Made by a program: the position numbers and the translations under genes
DNA from: Zygnema cylindricum
Lineage: Eukaryota > Streptophyta > Zygnematophyceae > Zygnematales > Zygnemataceae
Direction: 5' to 3'
Length of the DNA stretch: 64,000 nucleotides
NCBI GenBank assembly: GCA_037447655.1
Contig: JBBHKE010002977.1
Coordinates: 33,832-97,831 of the forward strand
Shown here: positions 58,591 through 64,000 of the stretch, piece after piece
How the letters are laid out: every line of letters starts with the position of its first letter
Position numbering within the stretch: position 1 is the stretch's first letter
The notes under the pieces: generated by a model
The model's database searches: none
What the model was told of the DNA's origin: nothing
Seen by the model: only the letters and a program-made list of their open reading frames with translations

Positions 58591-59128
58591 AAGTACACCG
58601 CGAATCGTTATTAGTGTCAAAGTTTAAGTAGTATTGAAGAAAATTTACCGTAATTGATGCTAATTAAGAATTTGATTTTTTTTTTTTTTTAAGGTGTATT
58701 CTAATTTCGGCATTATGCTAACTTGGGAACAGCAAAAATGGAATATTCGTCGTACGATTATATACATTACTATACGTATCCGTACAAAAAATTATAAATC
58801 GTACGCCGTCGTGAAATTTAAATATCCATACATGTCTGACTAGTCTAATCCCGTTTTTTGAGCGCAAGTTTCTATTCGTGCGCGTCTGATTTAATAATTT
58901 TTTTGTAAAATTTTCACTTGAAAAGGTACATTTATGTATGGTCTGACATCGACCGTACACCACAATATTTAGATATTTTTGTACTTTCATTCTTTACGAT
59001 ATTTTTTACGGTGCCTTAATTAACGTCAAGGAAAAATTAAACTCATGTATCCTATTTGAGGAAAAAAATCAAAATTTTAAAAACCCAAATTAGTGACTTT
59101 GACACTAATAACGATTCGCGCTGTACTT
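58591..59128. mobile_element. MITE-like element with 33-bp terminal inverted repeats
   Basis: 58591-58623 and 59096-59128 are inverted copies with one mismatch in 33 (key part CGCGAATCGTTATTAGTG). 538 bp, no open frame of note, with a long T run near 58676-58690. No clear target duplication. It lies downstream of the CBM18 exon's donor site, so probably in that gene's intron. Confidence 0.65.
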
Positions 59129-59237
59129 TCCGAACGACACTTGGCTCCTATCGAAGCAAAGCCATGCAGAGACAATACGTGGTTCAACTTTAGGGTTACA
59201 GTTTTTTAGGGTTTCTCGGGCGTGTCTTCGCTTTTAC

Positions 59238-59380
59238 CTGCAACAAAGTCCATTTACACATTTTCGATTGCCATTGGCGGCTCCACATTCTCCATCAGCT
59301 GCCACGTAGCTCCATGAGGCAACCATGAAAACTCCAAGAAGAATCCCTAGGAGCGTTAAGCGCCTCCTTTCGGTAGCCAT
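59238..59380 (-). CDS. First exon of a secreted hevein-like (CBM18) chitin-binding protein, probable chitinase
   Basis: Minus strand. ATG at 59380-59378, then 47 codons plus two bases to a donor site CAG|GTAAAAG. Residues 1-28 are a signal peptide: three Arg, a hydrophobic core (LTLLGILLGVFMVA) and an A-x-A-like end (YVAA) before DGECG. The mature start has the hevein pattern C-G...C...LCC (C32, C41, C46, C47). Hevein domains continue with Ser after the double Cys, and the exon ends in AG, so the split codon would complete Ser or Arg. Later exons, expected below 59230, are not recognised; a MITE-like insertion lies there. Chitin binding is known for the family. That this is a GH18 chitinase is inferred from the neighbouring GH18 exon. 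It is too short for length-filtered gene finders. Confidence 0.72.
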
Positions 59381-59665
59381 GGCAGCTCGCTCAAGACGAC
59401 TAAGATAATCACTACTGACTTCTATCTCACGTCCCCTATGTTATTATCTATAATATTGCTTCTGTCGAAAAGGCATGGAAACATATGTGGTGCGGCTTTG
59501 TTACTTTACACTGGAGTCCGTCGTCACAATTCATACGAGTATGATTCCATGGCACGGAACACCTGACGGTCATTCGGTTGAGCACTTTCAATATTTGTTA
59601 TTTAGCATTGAAATTTGGGAAATAAGTGGCGTGTGTACGGCATGTAAGGTAAATGAATGCCAGAT
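59381..59665. promoter_or_regulatory. Upstream region of the CBM18 exon
   Basis: Probable 5' leader and promoter of the minus-strand gene. An AT-rich TATA-like stretch (complement of 'ttattatctataatattg', about 59440-59458) lies 60-80 bases upstream of the ATG. No other gene seen. Confidence 0.35.
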
Positions 59666-59947
59666 AGTTCAAAAGTAGGTGAAAGTAGGCCCATATAAAA
59701 CATACAATATGCCTGTAAGACCCATATTGTACTCGGACCTATTCGGACCAATTAAAACATTCAGACCAAAAATTGGACCATTAAAAACATTCGGACCAAA
59801 ATTTTTTATTTACACCGTCAGATTAAGACGATGGGATTGTCGCTGATCAAAGTAGCGATCTAAGAAGATCACATGAAAAGCCCATAACACAACTTACGAT
59901 AAAGGCGCCGACCAAAGGCCTACCATAAAAACGCCTACTTTTGAACT
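59666..59947. mobile_element. MITE-like element, copy 1
   Basis: 282 bp with perfect 14-bp terminal inverted repeats (AGTTCAAAAGTAGG). Contains a module 'tcgctgatcaaagtagcga' followed by 'agatcacatgaaaagccc'. No transposase. Confidence 0.72.
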
Positions 59948-60117
59948 TTGAATGCCTGATGACGAGGACGTACAGCCGACACGGTGATGGACCAATATGT
60001 ACGCAATTTGCGGCAAAGTCTCGTTTTTTGTTCGAGACACAAATCATGGATTCGACCATAGAAACCTGTAGAATACTATGGACCAATGGAGTACAAGGAT
60101 GGGTGGGTCAGAACCAT
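59948..60117. other. Short spacer between MITE copies
   Basis: 170 bp, nothing recognised. Confidence 0.4.
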
Positions 60118-60565
60118 AGTTCAAAAGTAGGTGAAAGTACGCCTATACAATATGCCTATTGTACGCAAAACATACAATATTACCTTATGACCCATATTGT
60201 ATTGGTCACAAAATGAAAAAAATAGTAATTGAGTTGAGTTGCACATCGATCGATAGAGAAATAAACGTCGTCTAAATTTTGAAAAACATTCGGACAAAAA
60301 ATTAATTTTCTGCGAGTTTTGAGGTATTTTTTATTCAAACCGTCAAATTCGGACGATCGGACTGTCGCTGATAAAAGTAGCGATCTAAGAAGATCACATA
60401 AAAAGCCCATAACACAACTTACTATAGGACTATTGTTTGATTTGGACGATTAGACGGTCGCTGATCAAAGTAGCGATTTAAGAAGATCACATGAAAAGCC
60501 CATAACACAACTTAAGATAAAGGCGCCTACAGAAGGCTTACAATAGAAACGCCTACCTTTGAATA
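60118..60565. mobile_element. MITE-like element, copy 2, with internal duplication
   Basis: About 448 bp, same ends as copy 1 (TTCAAAAGTAGG / CCTACCTTTGAA). The internal module ending in 'cataacacaactta' occurs twice (about 60357-60422 and 60450-60515), so this copy is longer. Shares several short blocks with copy 1 (for example 'aaaacattcgga'). Confidence 0.7.
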
Positions 60566-62561
60566 ATGGTCAGAACGGGTATAGGTACGGCGTGGGTATA
60601 TAACGGGTACAGAACTGGTACAGTTTTCTCTTACGCTAATTCACATAAAATTTATCGAATATGGCCATACTTCTATTAAGCTATCCCAATAAACGTAGGG
60701 ATACGTTTTCTAACTGTGATGCCTTGCAGAATCGTTCAATAGATCGGGTCTGTAAACATTATTGAAGTGTTGTGTATCGAACAAAAATTTATGGCGATAA
60801 ATTCGATATTCCATATATCGAACGTTCAAAGCGCCATCATATATCGATGCGGGACCAACAAAAGTTATCGCCTTATATTTGGGTGGAGGTGGTGGTCTGT
60901 ACAACTACAACACCGAAATGGTGTACTATAAACCGTACAATAGATTCGCCTCCGGGGGAAGGGGGAGCTTTTTAAAGTTTCTTTTGTAAACCAGCGTACA
61001 AAGATCTCGCAATGGTTACCGACCTCGTAACTTATCGCGATATATCATAATTCTATCGCGATATTAGCCTTCTAGATATAACGAGACGATAGATCGATTA
61101 TTGGCAACTCAACAAAAGGCACATATTGAATAGCGGCGTGAGGCTCTTGATACACAACACTACAATAGTAAACAACCTCTCATATGCGTGGCTAATTCTG
61201 ATTGGCGCCACGTAGTTAATATTGAGATGTTGAAAATCGAGTCGTGATAGAGTATGTCCCCATGTACTTGTAACTTAGCGAACTTACTTTGTATTTTAGC
61301 GCGGATATGCTGGACCTGGTTTTCAAGTGTCTCTATGTATGTAAGGACGAAATCGTAACTTACGCTTGTGACGATTGTATACTTCGACAATACCTGTGAA
61401 TTGCTGTCAACGTCTACAATCTGTGGTCGCAAGTTATTTTTTGGAAATGCTTCGTGACGTCGCATGTCTTACCGTGACATTGTAGACGTATCGCCTTCCA
61501 GCTTGTGCAGTTTCACGGTTGAAGAAGATGCGATTTGTCATCGCGTCGCCTATCTGGTCGACGTGAAATGGCATCGGAATTTCGATACCCATGCAAAAAA
61601 AAAAAACTGTACTGCACGAAAATGGACAAAACCAAACAAATTGTGTACTTTTCTTCGTCGTATTAGAACTCAAACGGACAAATCATAACGAATTCTGTAC
61701 TTTTTTTTGTCCTTCGAAATCGTATGAAAATTTTCAAAAATTACGACACGTGCGAATTTTTGTTCCTATTTGTTTATCGAAAATACCTAGTTTTATAACA
61801 CATCGCGCTTGTGTTTTATACGTAAGGTTGAAGATGACGATTTTTGTCGTGGAAGTGGGTTGAACAACATAAGACGACAAATTTTTAAACATCCTAAGAT
61901 CGAGGATGACGCAAATTGTACTCTACAAATTTGCGATTCCTTCGTACGGTAGCAACATAAGCAGTACAACACTATGCTTTATAGGAAAACGACAAAAAAA
62001 AACCCTTATTTATACACATGGGGACATACCCATAGTTGTGATTTCTTGAAGTTCTTGGGAATGCGTGGCTTTCATGTGAAGGTGGGAAAGTTTTGATTCC
62101 AATGGAGCGATTGTTTTTTATTGTAGTGTGAAGGAAATAATAAAGGTTTATAGGTTAGCAAGACTCTTATTTGGTAACTTTTTATTAATCAGAAAATATG
62201 CAACAATAAGTTACCATTTTTCTTTTTCTTTCATTTTTCGTTATAGATATGTTTTTTGTTGATGTCAGTGTCTGTGTGTAATAAAAAAAGTATACACCGG
62301 CACAACTTGGTACATAAGACCGATGATATGTGTGTCGTCTTCTAGTGAAGGGAATAGGCCAAAAGGGAAAGGGGAAGGGGAAGCTCGGAGGGTGCTATAA
62401 AAGCAAGGGTGGATAAAGGTCCACAAAGTGGGTCGTACTAATAATTGTTGGTTGCACAGGAAAGAGAAACCAAACCATCATCAACCGAGAAAGAGGAGCT
62501 ACTGTATTGGCCAAATAATATAAGGAAAGATTTGCGCAGTTGAGGAGAGGTCATCCATATG
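60566..62561. other. AT-rich region with no recognised gene
   Basis: Contains minus-strand open frames at 61160-61465 and 61434-61673 and plus frames near 60772 and 61464, none with recognisable domains. A repeated TATCGCGATAT palindrome occurs at about 61037-61063. A TATA-like 'gctataaaag' at about 62394-62403 follows a G/A-rich run. Exons of an unrecognised gene could be present. Confidence 0.35.
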
Positions 62562-62774
62562 CTATGAAAAAATGTCGTCTTGATCCACCGTATTTAGTAC
62601 ATTTGAAACATGAGTTAAAAAAGTCTCGATTCGTTGTATATTTGAAACACCAAACCGACGAATAGACCTATCCGAATAGAGATCTAAGAACGCCTTGAAT
62701 ACGGCGAGCCACGACTTTTGAACCCTCTTGAGTGGCCACACCAAATTGATACGGTGAAAAATAATACGCAACAC
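62562..62774 (-). pseudogene. Possible aldo-keto reductase exon or remnant
   Basis: The minus-strand frame has SIRRFGVSN near its centre, preceded by a helix-like LAVFKAFLDLYSD and followed by IQRIETFLTH. This matches the pattern of aldo-keto reductases (...G-x-[IV]-R-x-[IF]-GVSN, then a helix), which reduce carbonyls with NADPH. The preceding part (LVWPL) may correspond to the 'HWP' strand end. No other AKR exon, start or splice site was identified, so it could be an exon, a pseudogene or a chance match. Confidence 0.4.
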
Positions 62775-63058
62775 ATATGTTGGGAATCGTGAAAATCAAA
62801 AAAATGAATACCGCCACACAAAAATGCCTAGCAGCTTTTCAAAATAACAACGCATCGCAAAAATGCCCTAAAGTTTCAAAAATGAAGACAAACCGATAGC
62901 CTGACTGGCATCGCTCGAAGAAAGAAGTCGAAGACCCCATTTTGAAATTGACACTACAAAGCAATTAACCTAACCCAAAGCATGTTTACATGCTGAAAAT
63001 GTTCATGAATTGTTGAAGAAACCTTTATTTTTCCTGGAGTGACGAAGCTCGCGTGCGC
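62775..63058. other. Spacer, nothing recognised
   Basis: About 280 bp of AT-rich sequence without clear coding signal. Confidence 0.35.
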
Positions 63059-63254
63059 ACCGCCCATCGTCATTAGTGTGAATGTTTGCTTTACACTCAA
63101 AACATCTTTTCTTCGTGCGCACTTGTCGAATTGTCAATGTGAGATTCTTGCCTTCCAATGCTAACCATCGGATTGAGAATCCAACAAGAGTGCACAAAGA
63201 GAAGATGTTATAAGTGGCAAAAAAAGTATCAACACAAATATGATGGACGGTGTA
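63059..63254. repeat. Foldback / imperfect inverted repeat
   Basis: 63059-63122 pairs with 63186-63254 in inverted orientation with indels (shared AACATCTT.TCTTTGTGC..AC core). Spacer about 60 bp. MITE-like; ends not defined. Confidence 0.5.
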
Positions 63255-63819
63255 CACGTTTACTCTGTGTAAGCGCAACGTTTTTGGACACAAAAAACAA
63301 TTTTCTTTTTGTCATCCGTCCTTCCACATCTTCTTTTCCAACTATCTTTCTTTGATCAGGTATAAAAGCCTTATTTGCAACATTTCGAAACATTAGCACA
63401 TAAACAAATGAATTTTGCAAAATCCATTAATTATTAGCGAAGAAGTGTTTTCGGGACAACAATTTTGTAGAATAAACATTTTCAAAATCATTATTTTGTA
63501 TTACTCATTACTGTATACAACTCGGAATTCCATCAAAGGACTATTATACAACCAAAAATAAAGAAAGAAAAAAAAAACAATACCGCTCGACTTTCGACCA
63601 CTATCTACCGATCGATCTTCCGGTGGAAACTCCACAAAAAACCACCGTAACAAAAATTACAGACAAAAAAGTACATATCCTCTCCTACGTATTTATCCTA
63701 CGTACAACTCCCACAATCGGTACAACTTCCACAATCCGTACAAATTCCACAATCTAAAACCTTTTTAAAACAAAACACTTTTTTAAAAAGCTCAATTCCA
63801 TAGCGATCCATTTCACGTT
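63255..63819 (-). other. Probable 3' flank / UTR of the GH18 gene
   Basis: AT-rich. On the minus strand it directly follows the chitinase stop. Includes a short tandem repeat of about 18 bp (63708-63756). No canonical AATAAA seen close to the stop; GATAAA occurs near 63690. Confidence 0.4.
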
Positions 63820-63999
63820 TCAATATTTTACGGCGGTTTGCGCCGCCGCCATAAGAGCATTTTTGTCGTCTTGGTTGATACTCCAAAACATATAACCGCC
63901 CAATCCCTTATCTCGTGCAAATTTTGCTTTCGTCCTAATAGTTGCCACATTGTCGTACCCGATCCATTGCGTTCCACTAAAGGCATAAACCGACGATGA
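63820..63999 (-). CDS. C-terminal exon of a GH18 (class V-like) chitinase, partial
   Basis: Minus strand, 59 codons then TGA at 63822-63820; continues beyond the window edge. It shows the conserved end of the GH18 barrel: YAFSGTQWIGYD, an amphipathic helix (IRTKAKFARDKG) and LGGYMFWSINQDD, the last barrel strand with the conserved Trp at the base of the active site, followed by the final helix. The catalytic DxxDxDxE motif would lie upstream, outside the window. The 'SGT.WIGYD' and 'KGL.GY..W' patterns resemble plant class V chitinases. The enzyme would hydrolyse beta-1,4-GlcNAc polymers. Same strand as the CBM18 exon about 4.4 kb downstream, compatible with tandem genes. Confidence 0.85.
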   Translation of the reverse strand, partial: SSSVYAFSGTQWIGYDNVATIRTKAKFARDKGLGGYMFWSINQDDKNALMAAAQTAVKY

Positions 64000-64000
64000 T

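Noticed and set aside
63698-63886. Cys-rich frame ending in repeated DCGSCT
   Set aside because: Its start overlaps the GH18 exon in another frame, and the rest is an 18-bp tandem repeat after the stop. More likely a shadow frame.

Overview
The window is eukaryotic, AT-rich and dominated by repeats. No bacterial gene organisation is present. About 29% of it (roughly 18.3 kb in seven blocks) is one 40-bp tandem satellite. Most of the rest is Ty1/copia-type LTR retrotransposons (order Gag-protease-integrase-reverse transcriptase-RNase H), inserted into the satellite or into each other. Only the last ~6.8 kb looks like host sequence. It carries a secreted hevein-like (CBM18) first exon and the C-terminal exon of a GH18 chitinase, both on the minus strand. 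The GH18 tail most resembles plant class V chitinases, so a plant or streptophyte is a reasonable guess. Fungi also combine CBM18 and GH18, so the organism is not settled.

Layout: 1-2044, a coding-less LTR element (F, minus). 2045-4421, satellite. 4422-9558, Gag-only element D (minus) with a solo LTR of family B inside it. 9559-16027, satellite (10-N gap at 13991-14000). 16028-17726, truncated family-A copy A3 (minus). 17881-23598, full-length but dead A1 (plus). 24265-29961, full-length but dead C1 (plus). 30816-34227, young Gag-only element E (minus). 34228-42200, satellite interrupted by a 157-bp B LTR fragment. 42201-47202, C2 (minus). 47203-50536, truncated B (plus), which keeps an open protease-integrase frame. 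50537-57158, A2 (plus) with an oddly long 3' LTR. 57159-60565, foldback and MITE-like elements around the CBM18 exon. 62562-62774, a possible aldo-keto reductase remnant. 63820-63999, the GH18 exon.

The retroelement families share a distinctive design. The LTRs of A, C and D/E/F run TGTTGT...ACAACA; family B uses TATTG...CAACA. The gag start codon lies inside the LTR. The primer-binding site starts at the first base after the LTR and reads GGTTATGGGCC(C/T). This is complementary to the anticodon arm of initiator tRNA-Met (the half-tRNA priming known from Drosophila copia), and the same bases encode the gag residues V-M-G. D and E carry only Gag plus a Lys/Arg-rich tail, so they would depend on enzymes from A, B or C relatives. 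C1 and C2 share the same inactivating lesions, which suggests defective copies were also copied in trans.

The most interesting signals are: re-use of one position (GTTAT) of the 40-bp satellite at four element junctions; the PBS embedded in gag; the Gag-only D/E family; a 41-bp perfect inverted repeat inside B; and a CBM18/GH18 locus at the edge of this repeat domain.
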